From Dysgonamonadaceae bacterium (GTDB lineage: Bacteria > Bacteroidota > Bacteroidia > Bacteroidales > Azobacteroidaceae), in NCBI GenBank assembly GCA_031275735.1, contig JAISOJ010000009.1, positions 1 to 64,000 of the forward strand: a stretch of DNA of 64,000 nucleotides, read 5' to 3'. Below, in pieces: positions 1 to 10,690 of this stretch; position 1 is the first letter of the stretch, and each line of letters begins with the position of its first letter. Under the pieces are notes generated by a model, which saw nothing but the letters and a program-made list of their open reading frames with translations, had not been told where the DNA came from and ran no database searches. Both the position numbers and the translations under genes were made by a program.

Positions 1-1
1 C

Positions 2-97
2 GAAATAGAAAAAATAGAAGTTCATATAGCAGAGGCGCAGAAAATAATTGACGATATGCCGATGTTGAAAAATGAAATATTGAAAAAATATTTGTAG
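2..97 (+). CDS. C-terminal end of a truncated (window edge) ORF, possibly a type I restriction-modification S or M subunit
   Basis: Frame 2 reads EIEKIEVHIAEAQKIIDDMPMLKNEILKKYL*. The coiled-coil tail ending in ILKKYL is like the C-termini of HsdS/N-6 methylase proteins. Confidence 0.35.
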   Translation, partial: EIEKIEVHIAEAQKIIDDMPMLKNEILKKYL

Positions 98-510
98 ACA
101 CAAGAGAATATGACTGTTATACGCTATGTAAATACAAAAGAAGGAGAAGAAATAAAAAGGAGCGCTTTGCTATTTCTGATTTTCAAATTAACTCATAATC
201 ATCTACGATAAAAAGAAAAAAATTGTGAGCGTCGATTATAGGAGAAAATATTGTTGCAAATTTTAAGTTTATAGATTTTTATTTTTCTCCCGAATCCCAC
301 AGGCTGGCATTTTTCAATGATTACCTTGCTAATTCCAATCAAATATTCAAATATTTTAAAGAAGCAAGCAGCAAAATTTTAGGAAAAGGACAAATCAATG
401 TTACAGTTGGTTCGCTACGTTCTGCTCAATTCTGCTTTTTGCGGAAGCGCTTATTTTATACTATGCTCGCTTAGTTTTGTGCGTAGGAAATACATCGCAA
501 AATTATAAAT

Positions 511-566
511 TAAAGTTCCATTAATTTCTATTTTCTATTGAATATCAGTAAATTAATGGAACTTTA
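511..566 (-). terminator. Hairpin terminator downstream of the M16 peptidase
   Basis: Perfect 17 bp inverted repeat taaagttccattaattt / aaattaatggaacttta with a 22 nt loop, just past the stop at 578. Confidence 0.6.
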
Positions 567-577
567 GTAACTTACTT

Positions 578-3502
578 TCAATATCCGAACAATTCTTCCA
601 AAGGCAATTCTTTTACTTCGGCAATCTTGTTCAAATACTTGAAATCAATCATATCTTTTTTACCTATAAGCAACACAGAATACGGAAGCGGTTTAACATG
701 ATTTTCAAAATAATTCTGAACGTCATTCAAAGTCATCGTTTGCATCGCTTCGAAGACCGGCTTACGGTAATCGTAATCAATTCCTAAATCTTGCAACCCC
801 ATATATGTCCAAAAAACGGATGTTTTGGTCAATCTTTCCGAACGTATGTTATTCAATGCCGTTTCTTTACTAATTGAAAAAGCTTTTTCCGACAGAGGCA
901 TATCCCTCAGAAGTTCCTGAAACGCATCCATAGCATTAACCATTTTGTCGGCTTGCGTGCCTACATACGCCATCACATAATTGGAATGATTTTTCCGGGA
1001 AGGTGTAGATACATAAGCATAAGCTGAATACGCCAAAGCCCGTGCTTCCCTGATTTCTTGGAATACAATGGAACTCATTCCTCCTCCGTAATACACGTTG
1101 AACATGTCTTGATAAGGCATCAATGCCGGATCAAAAACAGCATCTTTAGCTAAGAATATAATTTCCGCCTGTACCATATCATAATCGGCAAAATAAACTA
1201 CCGGCTTATCCATAGGTAATTCGGGATATTCTACCCTTGGAGGAACTTCCTGCAATGCATCAGGTATTTTGACTTTTTTTAACAAGGAAAGTACTTTTTC
1301 TTTTTCTTCCGGACCATAATAGTAAAAACCATGTTTATAGGATGAAAAATTCTTTATAATATCTACTAATTCCTGCGGATCAATTGCTTTTAATTCCGAT
1401 TTCGTCAAAATATCGGTAAACTGAGATTTGGATCCGAATTTGGCATAATGAACCAACCCATTCCGAAGAATTTGGTCCTTGTTCAATTTAGCATTTTCCC
1501 GTTGTTTAAGGATATCATTCACCAAATTGTCGTAAGCTTCTTGATTTACAACCGCGTCATTTATCATTTCTTCCATTAACGCCAACGAGCGATCCATTGT
1601 TTCGTCTAAACCGAAAAGGTTAACATACGAACGTCCGGATGTAGAATATGTATTGAAATACATCGCCAGTTTATACATTTCCATTTTTAATTCTTCGGGA
1701 GTATATTTGGAAGTGCCTAAATAAGGTAAATACCTAAAAGCCAAAGCTAATTTTTTATCGGTAATATTGGATATTTCTACAAACTGATTCAAAGAGTAAA
1801 TTTTGTTGGATGTATTTTTAGTATAATAAAAATCAACGCCATCTTTAACAGATTCTTTCTTAATCACTTCCTTAAAATCGATAAATACCGGTTCAATTTG
1901 TTCCGTTTCCATTGCCAACAAGTCTTTGGAAAATTCGGATTCTTTATCGCGATTAACCAAAACCGCCGTGATGGCCGGTTTTTCCACCACTACTTTCTCT
2001 TTATTTTCACCGGTTCTTTTATAAACTGTTACATAATTATTTCCAAAGAAACGATTCGCAAATTCTACCACGTTTGCTTTTGTCAATTTAGCCATTTCGT
2101 CAATTTCCGAAACATAGTCTTTCCACGGAATTTGACCTATAAAAGCATCTAAGAAGTTATAGCAAGCCGACCGGCTGTCGGTAATTTCAATCACTTCCAA
2201 CTTTTTGTTATTGATAATGGCTTCCAATAGTTTCTCATCGAAATCGCCGGCTTTCAATTTCCCTATTTCTTCCTGAATTAATTGGCTTATTTCTTCCAAT
2301 GTTTGTCCTTCGCGAGGGCTACCAATAAAGTAAAAGACGCCATAATCGACCATTGATTCAGCTCCAACATTCAATCCTAAGACTTTTTGCTTCTGCAATA
2401 AGTCAAGGTCAATCAAACCGGCTTTCCCATTGTTGAAAATGTCGGCAATTAGCTTCAGGTATAAAGCTTCTTCTGATTTGATATTGCCAAATCGATATCC
2501 CACAAAAATCCGCTCTTGGTCGGGGGTGGCTGCTTCAAAAGTTTTAGTAGCAGTAATAGGAGCTTCTTCAATCGTATCTTCACGGACCAAATCGTTGTTG
2601 GATTTCATCTGTCCGAAATATTTATCTACCAGTTGAATGGTCTTTTCAAAATCCAGATCGCCGGTCATTAACACAGCCATATTATTAGGAACATAAAATT
2701 TCTTTTGGAAAGCCATTACACTGTACATAGAAGGCGTTTTCAGATGTTCCGGCAAACCAATTACATCCGTTTTATAAGGATGTTTTTCAAATAAACCGCC
2801 AAACCCTTTCTCCCATATCAAGGAAAAACCATTATCTTGGCTTCTATTAAATTCTTCATAAACCGTTTCTAATTCCGTATGGAACAAACGAAGTTGCATA
2901 TTAGTAAAACGTTCAAATTCCAATTTCAAAAAAGGCTCCAACTTGTTGGAAGGAATTTCATTAACGTAAGCCGTCATATCGTAACTGGTAAATGCATTGG
3001 TTCCAGAGGCCCCAAGAGCTCCCGTCAATTTATCGTATTCATTTGAAATAGCATATTTGGAAGCTTCATTAGAAACGGCATCGATTTGCTTGTAAATTTC
3101 TTTTCGTTCTTGAGCCGATTCTGTTTTTTTATGCAACTCAAACAAATCAAAGATACTATCCAATAAAGACTTTTCCGTTTCCCAATCGGAGGTACCGAAA
3201 TTACTTGTTCCCTTAAACATCATGTGTTCAAGATAATGGGCTAAACCCGTATTATCTCGCGGCTCGTCTTTCGAACCCGCACGAACGGCAATAACCGTTT
3301 GAATACGAGGCTCATCCGTATTTTTCGATAAATAAACCTTTAAACCATTCTCCAAGGTGTAGATACGCGCCTTGTATGGATCATTAGTAACTTCTTCATA
3401 CTGATATCCATTACTGTCTTTTTGGGATATTGTTTCATATCCCTTCTTTTCGCAAGCTGCCCATAAAAACAACGTGCTTAATAATAAAACTACCTTTTTC
3501 AT
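578..3502 (-). CDS. M16 family (insulinase/pitrilysin-like) zinc peptidase, predicted lipoprotein
   Basis: Motif HYLEHMMFKGT (HxxEH) in a 974 aa two-domain architecture; N-terminal lipobox-like LFLWAAC. Confidence 0.9.
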   Translation of the reverse strand: MKKVVLLLSTLFLWAACEKKGYETISQKDSNGYQYEEVTNDPYKARIYTLENGLKVYLSKNTDEPRIQTVIAVRAGSKDEPRDNTGLAHYLEHMMFKGTSNFGTSDWETEKSLLDSIFDLFELHKKTESAQERKEIYKQIDAVSNEASKYAISNEYDKLTGALGASGTNAFTSYDMTAYVNEIPSNKLEPFLKLEFERFTNMQLRLFHTELETVYEEFNRSQDNGFSLIWEKGFGGLFEKHPYKTDVIGLPEHLKTPSMYSVMAFQKKFYVPNNMAVLMTGDLDFEKTIQLVDKYFGQMKSNNDLVREDTIEEAPITATKTFEAATPDQERIFVGYRFGNIKSEEALYLKLIADIFNNGKAGLIDLDLLQKQKVLGLNVGAESMVDYGVFYFIGSPREGQTLEEISQLIQEEIGKLKAGDFDEKLLEAIINNKKLEVIEITDSRSACYNFLDAFIGQIPWKDYVSEIDEMAKLTKANVVEFANRFFGNNYVTVYKRTGENKEKVVVEKPAITAVLVNRDKESEFSKDLLAMETEQIEPVFIDFKEVIKKESVKDGVDFYYTKNTSNKIYSLNQFVEISNITDKKLALAFRYLPYLGTSKYTPEELKMEMYKLAMYFNTYSTSGRSYVNLFGLDETMDRSLALMEEMINDAVVNQEAYDNLVNDILKQRENAKLNKDQILRNGLVHYAKFGSKSQFTDILTKSELKAIDPQELVDIIKNFSSYKHGFYYYGPEEKEKVLSLLKKVKIPDALQEVPPRVEYPELPMDKPVVYFADYDMVQAEIIFLAKDAVFDPALMPYQDMFNVYYGGGMSSIVFQEIREARALAYSAYAYVSTPSRKNHSNYVMAYVGTQADKMVNAMDAFQELLRDMPLSEKAFSISKETALNNIRSERLTKTSVFWTYMGLQDLGIDYDYRKPVFEAMQTMTLNDVQNYFENHVKPLPYSVLLIGKKDMIDFKYLNKIAEVKELPLEELFGY

Positions 3503-3711
3503 TTAACAAAATTTATTTTTATTTTCATCCTAAATAATTTGATTTGTCAAAGATAAATAATTTTTTTCTTAAATTTGCGACAGGTTTCAATATATTTTTG
3601 AAGAGTAATGAAATCGATGCTGAAAGATCATATATAACACAAAGTAACCGATTAGGTATCATTCCATCGAACACTGCTTTTCAGCTTTAAATTTCAGTTT
3701 TTGGTTGCTGT

Positions 3712-5190
3712 ATGAAAACATTTTTGTCCGTTTTTTTCATTTTGAATACCTGTATTATAGCTGCTGCTCAAACGGTTTTAAATCTACAGGATTGCCGGAA
3801 TTTAGCTATTGAAAATAATAAACAATTGAAAATCAGCAAAGAAAATATAAAAAAAGTTTCAGAAGAAAAAAAGTCAGCTTTTACCCAGTATCTGCCGGAC
3901 ATATCCATAAATGGGTCTTATATTTATAATCAAAAGAATATTTCACTTTTAAATGAAGACAAATTCTTGCCGATAGGCACGGTAATGCCGGATGGCAGCT
4001 TCGGTTTTACGGAAGAACAAGTCAATAACTCATGGATTTCAATATTAGACAAAAGGGTTCCTTTAGATGCAACAGGAAAACCTTTTGATCCATATCAAGA
4101 GCCGGACAAAATTCTTTGGAAAGAACATACTATCATTCCCAAAAAAGAATTTGAGTTAAATATTCACCATGTTTTCGTAGGAAATATTTCAGTGATTCAA
4201 CCTCTTTTTATGGGAGGAAAAATCACTGCTTACAACCAAATTACCCGCTATGCCGAAGAATTAGCTAAAACCGTGAACGAAACCGGTATGCAGGAAGTAA
4301 TCATCCAGACCGATCAAGCTTATTGGCAAACGATTTCGTTGATCGGGAAACAGACTTTAGCCCGAAATTATGTGTCTTTGCTTCAACAAATGAACAACGA
4401 CGTCCAGACCATGATAGCGGAAGGAATTGCCACGCGAGCCGAGGGACTTTCGGTAAAAGTCAAATTGAATGAAGCCGAAATGACATTGGTTCAAGTAGAA
4501 AATGGCGTACAACTATCGCGAATGGTCTTATGCCAGTTGTGTGGTTTACCTTTGGATGAAAACATTGTTTTAGCAGACGAAAATACAGAAACAATCGCCG
4601 CGGAAGAGTATGTTTTTACAGACGACGTCGTTAACGCTTGGGAAAACCGTCCCGAATTAAAAAGCCTGGATTGGGCTATTAAAATATACAAAAAGAAAGA
4701 GGCCGTTGTTTTAGCCGACATGCTTCCTACCGTAGCTTTAGCCGGGAATTACATGATAACCAATCCCAATTCTTTCAACGGGTTTCAAAACAAATTCGCC
4801 GGTTCGTGGAATGTAGGCGTTATCGTTAACATTCCTGTCTTCCATTGGGGAGAAAAGCAACATAAGCTTCGTGCCGCTCAGGCGGAAACGCGAATTAAGC
4901 AATTGGAAATGGACGAAGCAAAAGAAAAAATCGAATTACAGCTTAATCAAGCTATATTCAAATTGAAAGAAGCTCAAAAGAAATTGGTCGCCGCAAATAA
5001 AAATAAAGAAAATGCCGACGAAAACTTACGTTATGCTAATTTGGGTTTCAAAGAAGGAGTCATTCCGTCTTTGAATGTAATGGAAGCGCAAACAGCTTGG
5101 TACAAAGCAGAATCTGAGCTTATTGACGCAAAGATAGCCGTCCGATTGAGAGAGACGGAATTGGAAAAAGCACAAGGAAAAATTAAATAA
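3712..5190 (+). CDS. TolC family outer membrane efflux protein
   Basis: Signal peptide then TLQDC..LAIENN-type repeats and long coiled-coil; operonic with HlyD and ABC-2 genes. Confidence 0.88.
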   Translation: MKTFLSVFFILNTCIIAAAQTVLNLQDCRNLAIENNKQLKISKENIKKVSEEKKSAFTQYLPDISINGSYIYNQKNISLLNEDKFLPIGTVMPDGSFGFTEEQVNNSWISILDKRVPLDATGKPFDPYQEPDKILWKEHTIIPKKEFELNIHHVFVGNISVIQPLFMGGKITAYNQITRYAEELAKTVNETGMQEVIIQTDQAYWQTISLIGKQTLARNYVSLLQQMNNDVQTMIAEGIATRAEGLSVKVKLNEAEMTLVQVENGVQLSRMVLCQLCGLPLDENIVLADENTETIAAEEYVFTDDVVNAWENRPELKSLDWAIKIYKKKEAVVLADMLPTVALAGNYMITNPNSFNGFQNKFAGSWNVGVIVNIPVFHWGEKQHKLRAAQAETRIKQLEMDEAKEKIELQLNQAIFKLKEAQKKLVAANKNKENADENLRYANLGFKEGVIPSLNVMEAQTAWYKAESELIDAKIAVRLRETELEKAQGKIK

Positions 5191-5278
5191 TAAATAATTA
5201 TGAATGAAGCCGACACGCAAAATTAAAGTTGCGCTACAAATGGTAAGATATCATTCATAGCTCATAATAGTTATCATC

Positions 5279-6280
5279 ATGGATGCAGATGCACAAATTA
5301 CGAGAAAAAACAACATGCTCTTAGCTTTCATTGGTATAATAGCTACCCTCGTGTTGATTGCTGTAATAGGATGGTTTGTTCTAAAACCCAATACTGAAAT
5401 TATCCAAGGGCAGGTAGAAACCACTGAAGTAAGAATATCAGGAAAAGTTCCGGGTCGTATTTTGGAACTAAAAATCCAAGAAGGAGCAACTGTACGCAAA
5501 GGCGACACATTAGCCGTCGTCGATAGTCCGGAAGTATTAGCGAAACTTAAACAAGCGCAAGCAGTTGAAAATGCTGCCCAAGCGCAAAAAGCCAAAGCCG
5601 TCAAAGGTGTCCGCCAAGAGCAAATTGCGTCTGCTTACGCCCTTTGGCAAAAAGCCAAAGCCGGTTTAGAAATTGCCGAAAAATCTTATCAAAGGGTACA
5701 TAATCTCTTTGAACAAGGTGTCGTTTCCGCACAAAAATACGACGAAGCTGAAGCAAATTTTCACGCAATGAAAGCCACCGAACAAGCTGCTCTTTTTCAA
5801 TACCAAATGGCTAAAAACGGCGCTGAAAAGGAAGATAAATTAGCTGCCGAAGCTTTGGTCAATCAAGCAAAAGGAGTTGTCGACGAAGTAGAGTCTTATC
5901 TCCACGAAACATGCCTCATTGCTCCTATCGACGGCGAAATATCAGAAATTTTCATTAAAACAGGAGAATTAGTCGGAACGGGAGCCCCAATAATGAACGT
6001 TATGGATAAAAAAGATGCTTGGGTGATTTTTAATATCAGGGAAGATTTATTAAAAGGAATAACTAAAGGAAGCACAATTACGGCTTATGTTCCCGCTCTG
6101 GATAGAGAAATACTATTAATGGTTTACTATTTGAAGGATCAAGGCGTTTATGCTTCATGGAAGGCTACTAAAACAAGAGGTCAGTACGATTTGAAGACTT
6201 TCGAAGTGAAAGCTCGCCCTGAAACTTACATTGAAGGATTATATCCGGGTATGTCTGTAATAGTAAAGAATTGGAAATGA
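5279..6280 (+). CDS. HlyD family secretion / membrane fusion protein
   Basis: N-terminal TM, biotinyl-lipoyl-like GRILELKIQEGATVRKGDTLAVVDSPE, coiled-coil, and LIAPIDGEISEIFIKTGELVGTGAPIMNV. Confidence 0.9.
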   Translation: MDADAQITRKNNMLLAFIGIIATLVLIAVIGWFVLKPNTEIIQGQVETTEVRISGKVPGRILELKIQEGATVRKGDTLAVVDSPEVLAKLKQAQAVENAAQAQKAKAVKGVRQEQIASAYALWQKAKAGLEIAEKSYQRVHNLFEQGVVSAQKYDEAEANFHAMKATEQAALFQYQMAKNGAEKEDKLAAEALVNQAKGVVDEVESYLHETCLIAPIDGEISEIFIKTGELVGTGAPIMNVMDKKDAWVIFNIREDLLKGITKGSTITAYVPALDREILLMVYYLKDQGVYASWKATKTRGQYDLKTFEVKARPETYIEGLYPGMSVIVKNWK

Positions 6281-7443
6281 ATGTGTCTGATATATTTAGG
6301 ATTGCAGGAAGGGAAGTAAGGCGTCTGTTTTCCGGTAAAATCTACTGGTTTTGCATTTTTTTTGTTCCGCTATTTTCGTGCATATTCTTCTTGTCGCTTA
6401 TGCAGGAGGGATTGCCTTCCAATATACCCATTGCCATCGTCGATGAAGATAAAACTTCTACTTCAAGAGCATTAATCCGTCAATTAGATCTGCTTGAAGG
6501 AGTCGAAGTAATAGAAGTATATGAAAATTTTAATCAGGCACAAACAGCGATGCAAAAAGGAAATATATACGGAGTATACCTTATTCCCCGCCATTTTACA
6601 AAAAAAACGGTTTCCGGTAAACAACCGGTATTATCCTTTTATACTAATAATTCTTATATGATGGCGGGTTCTATTGCAATGCGCGATATGAAAACTGCTT
6701 CCGTCTTAGCTGCCGCTTCTGCTGTTTTGCAAACAGGAAGAGCCAAAGGTTATAACGATCAACAAATAACGGCAAGCATACAACCCATTGTGATTGAATC
6801 GCATCCTATTGGCAATCCCGGATTGAATTATTCGGTTTATTTAAATAACCTAATCCTCCCGGGCATTTTTGCTTTGATGATTATGTGCGTAACAATTTAC
6901 AGTATTAGTATTGAAATCAAAGAAAAAACCGAAAAAGAATGGTTTTCTACTGAAAATTTTTCCATTACTTTTTCCCTCGTCGGCAAACTCCTCCCGCAAA
7001 CCATCCTTTTTTTCATTGTAGGTTTACTGTTGTACGTCATTTTGTATATTTTGATGCAATTTCCTTTTCACGGAAATATAGGATGTATGATATTGGTTTT
7101 ATTTTTATTTATTTTAGCTTCACAAGCAATGGGAGTATTTATGACCGGCTGTTTCCCTACCCTACGCTTGGGTTTGAGTTTCGCCTGCCTTTTCGGGATG
7201 ATTGCTTTTTCTATTTCGGGATTTTCATATCCGGTAAATGCCATGTACCCTCCAATACAAGCAATAAGCAATATATTTCCTCTCAGGCATTACTTCCTTA
7301 TTTATGTTGACCAAGCTTTAAATGGAAGAACTTTTTTCTACAGTTGGCCGCAATATTTATCTCTAGCAAGTTTCCTTGTTTTACCTGCATTTACTTTGCG
7401 TAATTTGAAATGGTCATTAAAATACGCTTCTTACCAAGCTTAA
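6271..7443 (+). CDS. ABC-2 type transporter permease
   Basis: YhgE/ABC-2 type architecture: N-terminal TM, ~150 aa extracytoplasmic region, C-terminal TMs; start overlaps the HlyD gene by 10 bp. Confidence 0.87.
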   Translation: MEMNVSDIFRIAGREVRRLFSGKIYWFCIFFVPLFSCIFFLSLMQEGLPSNIPIAIVDEDKTSTSRALIRQLDLLEGVEVIEVYENFNQAQTAMQKGNIYGVYLIPRHFTKKTVSGKQPVLSFYTNNSYMMAGSIAMRDMKTASVLAAASAVLQTGRAKGYNDQQITASIQPIVIESHPIGNPGLNYSVYLNNLILPGIFALMIMCVTIYSISIEIKEKTEKEWFSTENFSITFSLVGKLLPQTILFFIVGLLLYVILYILMQFPFHGNIGCMILVLFLFILASQAMGVFMTGCFPTLRLGLSFACLFGMIAFSISGFSYPVNAMYPPIQAISNIFPLRHYFLIYVDQALNGRTFFYSWPQYLSLASFLVLPAFTLRNLKWSLKYASYQA

Positions 7444-7444
7444 T

Positions 7445-8623
7445 ATGAAATTATTAAATACCATAGAAAAAGGGATCTCGGATTGTTTTGCCATCTGGAA
7501 ACGAGAACTGTGGAGTATCTACAAAGACGTCGGCGTATTTATCTTTTTTATCATTGTCCCGATTGTGTACCCAATCATGTATGGAATGATATATAATACC
7601 GAATCTATTCACGAAGTACCAATAATCGTTGTCGACGAATCTCATAGCCCATTAGCTCGTAAATTTATCCGCCAAATCGACGCTTCGCCCGATGTTCATG
7701 TTTTCGCTTATGCCTCTTCACTCGAAGATGCCAGGGAAAGGATAAATCGAAAAGAAGCTTACGCAATATTATTAATTCCTTCTGATTTTAGTTACAAAAT
7801 CAATCGTGGCGAACAAGCTGTGATAGCGCTTTATTCGGATATGGCGAGTATCTTATTTTATGAAGCGGTTTTTATGACGACTACCGAAATAAGTATTGAG
7901 ATGGGTTATGAAATTTTAGTGAAAACAAACGATCCTATTACCCCAGACGCCCTCCTTTCATACGAATATGTTCCTTTCTATAATCCTCAAAGCGGATTTG
8001 CTTCCTTTCTTTTGCCGGCGATTTTGATACTGGTCATTCAACAAACATTATTACTGGGAATCAGCATGTTATGTGGAACGGCAAGAGAACGTAACAACGG
8101 ACATTTAATTTCGAGAGAAAATACGGTTACCGGAATTTTACGAATTGTTGTAGGAAAAGCATTAGCATACCTAACTATTTATATTTTCACTTGTTTTTGG
8201 GCTTTAGTCATCGTCCCCAATTTGTTTAAAATACCACAGTTAGCTCAATTTAATACACTTTTGCTATTTGCATTACCTTACTTATTATCATGTATCTTTT
8301 TTGCCATGACCATAGCCGGTTTTATACGGAGCAGAGAGACGCCGATGATGGTATTGGTATTTACTTCACTTATTTTTTTGTTTATTTCAGGAATATCGTG
8401 GCCCTTACCGGCTATACCTGCCTTCTGGAAATATGTGGGATATTTAATTCCTTCCTCTTTCGGCATCCAAGGATTTGTAAAAATAAATTCTATGGGAGCC
8501 GATTTGTGGGAAATTGCATTTGAATACCGGATGTTGTGGCTACAAACAGGCATTTATTTTGTAATCACTTGCTTTATATATTATTATCAGATTACCCGCG
8601 TTTTTAAGAGTGAAAAACAGTGA
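7445..8623 (+). CDS. ABC-2 type transporter permease
   Basis: Paralogue of the preceding permease (IAIVDED/IIVVDES...ALIRQLD/KFIRQID); 1 bp intergenic gap. Confidence 0.87.
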   Translation: MKLLNTIEKGISDCFAIWKRELWSIYKDVGVFIFFIIVPIVYPIMYGMIYNTESIHEVPIIVVDESHSPLARKFIRQIDASPDVHVFAYASSLEDARERINRKEAYAILLIPSDFSYKINRGEQAVIALYSDMASILFYEAVFMTTTEISIEMGYEILVKTNDPITPDALLSYEYVPFYNPQSGFASFLLPAILILVIQQTLLLGISMLCGTARERNNGHLISRENTVTGILRIVVGKALAYLTIYIFTCFWALVIVPNLFKIPQLAQFNTLLLFALPYLLSCIFFAMTIAGFIRSRETPMMVLVFTSLIFLFISGISWPLPAIPAFWKYVGYLIPSSFGIQGFVKINSMGADLWEIAFEYRMLWLQTGIYFVITCFIYYYQITRVFKSEKQ

Positions 8624-8654
8624 TGATATAAATAGAAGTAACGAAATATTTTAC

Positions 8655-8662
8655 TATATTTG
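8655..8662 (+). promoter_or_regulatory. Bacteroidetes-type -7 box (TATATTTG) upstream of rarA
   Basis: Matches TAnnTTTG, 20 bp before the rarA ATG at 8683. Confidence 0.45.
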
Positions 8663-8682
8663 TCAATTTCAATTAGATTATC

Positions 8683-9945
8683 ATGAATCGACCGTTAGCA
8701 GAACGAATGCGTCCTCAATCGTTGGACGATTATGCCGGACAAAGGCAATTGGTCGGTCAAGGAAGCGTGCTCCGGAAAATGATTGATACAGGGTATGTTT
8801 CTTCTTTTATTCTATGGGGACCTCCGGGTGTTGGTAAAACTACCTTGGCTAAAATTATTTCCAAACAGTTGGACATACCTTTTTATACGCTGAGCGCAGT
8901 CAATTCGGGAGTGAAAGATGTGAGGGAAGTGATTGATAAGGTCAAAAGCACGCAGTATTTTAACAGCGTACGTCCTATCCTGTTCATCGATGAAATCCAT
9001 CGCTTCAGCAAATCCCAACAAGACTCGTTGCTGGCTGCCGTCGAAAATGGAACCATCACCTTAATCGGCGCCACGACCGAAAATCCGTCTTTCGAAATCA
9101 TACGCCCTCTCCTTTCTCGTTGCCAAGTATATGTCCTGAAAAGTTTAAGCGACGACGATTTGCTTACATTAATGCATAAAGCTTTATCGGACGATATTGA
9201 ACTGAAAAAACGAAAAATAAAAATAGAAGAGACGAGCGCCATACTGCGGTTTGCCGGAGGCGACGCCCGCAAGTTACTTAATATATTGGAACTGGTTATC
9301 GAAGCCGACGAAGCCGACGAAATTGTCGTCACCGACGCTAAAGTCATCAATCGTTTACAAGAAAATCCGGCGGCTTACGACAAAGGCGGCGAAATACACT
9401 ACGATATTATTTCTGCTTATATAAAGTCCATTCGCGGAAGCGATCCGGATGGAGCCATCTACTGGTTAGCACGGATGGTTGCTGGAGGCGAAGACCCTAA
9501 ATTCATCGCCCGCCGGTTAGTAATCTCCGCTTCCGAAGATATCGGATTAGCTAATCCCAACGCTTTGTTATTGGCAAATGCTTGTTTCGAGGCCTTAACT
9601 AAAATCGGTTGGCCGGAAGGGCGAATTATCCTGGCAGAAACGACTATTTATTTGGCAACCAGTCCGAAAAGTAATTCAGCCTACATGGCTATTGAAAACG
9701 CCTTGGCTGAAGTGAACCAATCGGGCAATTTGCCGGTTCCTTTGCATTTACGCAATGCGCCTACTCAACTGATGAAAGATTTGAATTATAGTAAAGGATA
9801 TAAATACGCTCACGACTACGAAGGAAATTTCGTTGAACAGGAATTTTTACCTCCGGAAATAAAGGATAAACAATTTTGGCAGGCACAAAACAATTCCCAT
9901 GAATTAAAACTACAAGAACACGTGAGGAAATTATGGAATAAATAG
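8683..9945 (+). CDS. rarA: Replication-associated recombination protein A (MgsA/WRNIP1-type AAA ATPase)
   Basis: [13 protein letters not shown], Walker [16 protein letters not shown], and the conserved RarA C-terminus. Confidence 0.95.
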   Translation: MNRPLAERMRPQSLDDYAGQRQLVGQGSVLRKMIDTGYVSSFILWGPPGVGKTTLAKIISKQLDIPFYTLSAVNSGVKDVREVIDKVKSTQYFNSVRPILFIDEIHRFSKSQQDSLLAAVENGTITLIGATTENPSFEIIRPLLSRCQVYVLKSLSDDDLLTLMHKALSDDIELKKRKIKIEETSAILRFAGGDARKLLNILELVIEADEADEIVVTDAKVINRLQENPAAYDKGGEIHYDIISAYIKSIRGSDPDGAIYWLARMVAGGEDPKFIARRLVISASEDIGLANPNALLLANACFEALTKIGWPEGRIILAETTIYLATSPKSNSAYMAIENALAEVNQSGNLPVPLHLRNAPTQLMKDLNYSKGYKYAHDYEGNFVEQEFLPPEIKDKQFWQAQNNSHELKLQEHVRKLWNK

Positions 9946-9984
9946 ACAGTCCTTATTTGCCATAGCGGCACACCTACAAAAGCC

Positions 9985-10400
9985 TGTGTTTAGGCAAATT
10001 TTAGCTAGCTTGAACAGGAAGAAAGGGATGTCGCGAACGCTTTTCGATATGAAATCCGGCCTCCTCTATCCGATTATACCACCGGGCCAGATTCAGCCTT
10101 GCAGAGGTAACAGATGATCCGCGAGGCTTTTGGAAAACACGCTTTCGCAATGCGGCTCATACTTTCCGATCAATCAAGCCTTACCTCTTCCACTTTCTCC
10201 AATACCTCCACAGGCATCCTTAAACCTCTTCCGATTTTGTACCTCCTACGATGGCTGCTAAACATCCTTTCTAGCCGTGACGGTCTTTGCTGGTCAATAC
10301 AGTGTAAAGTTCGCCGTTGAACAGGGACGTCTCATCAATACTCATATTCTGCCCGACGTTCTCGGAAAAACAAGCCACTCTGTCGCGTGAGGCAAATCTT
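9985..10400 (-). pseudogene. Degraded ISL3/ISAon1-like DDE transposase relic
   Basis: Minus-strand translation in several frames gives IDETSLFNGELYTVLTSKDRHG, then MPVEVLEKVEEVRLD*, then SMSRIAKACFPKASRII, then LNLARWYNRIEEAGF, in the order expected of an ISL3-type transposase but with frameshifts and deletions. Confidence 0.7.
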
Positions 10401-10401
10401 C

Positions 10402-10606
10402 TCAACTGTAGTATCCTCTCAAATGATTTCTGTTTTTAAGACGCTCAAATTCATTTTCAGTCAGCCTTATCCTGTTAAGAAGCTCGAATTTTTCTCGAAA
10501 ATTCTTTTCAAAAGAGTTTTTATCACGGATGCCATTATGATACATATATTTGAGTTCTTCTAACTTTTTTTACAAATAATCCTTCTATTTGAGCTTCTCT
10601 TGTCAT
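10402..10606 (-). pseudogene. hsdR: Remnant of the N-terminus of a type I restriction endonuclease R subunit
   Basis: MTREAQIEGLFV then, after a -1 correction in an A7 run, KKLEELKYMYHNGIRDKNSFEKNFREKFELLNRIRLTENEFERL. This matches the HsdR N-terminal pattern (IRDR..L..NFREKFE.LNR..LT..EF.RL). Confidence 0.72.
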
Positions 10607-10690
10607 AGATACTAATGTTCCTAAATACATTAATTCAGAACCCCAAAGTTAGCGAATAATTTCCAATTAATTAGTCAAAATCAAATTCTT

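Noticed and set aside
8883-9350. 155 aa ORF antisense to rarA
   Set aside because: Shadow ORF of a strongly conserved gene; no signal or motif.
10114-10320. 68 aa plus-strand ORF
   Set aside because: Antisense to the transposase relic; the minus strand carries the recognisable motifs.
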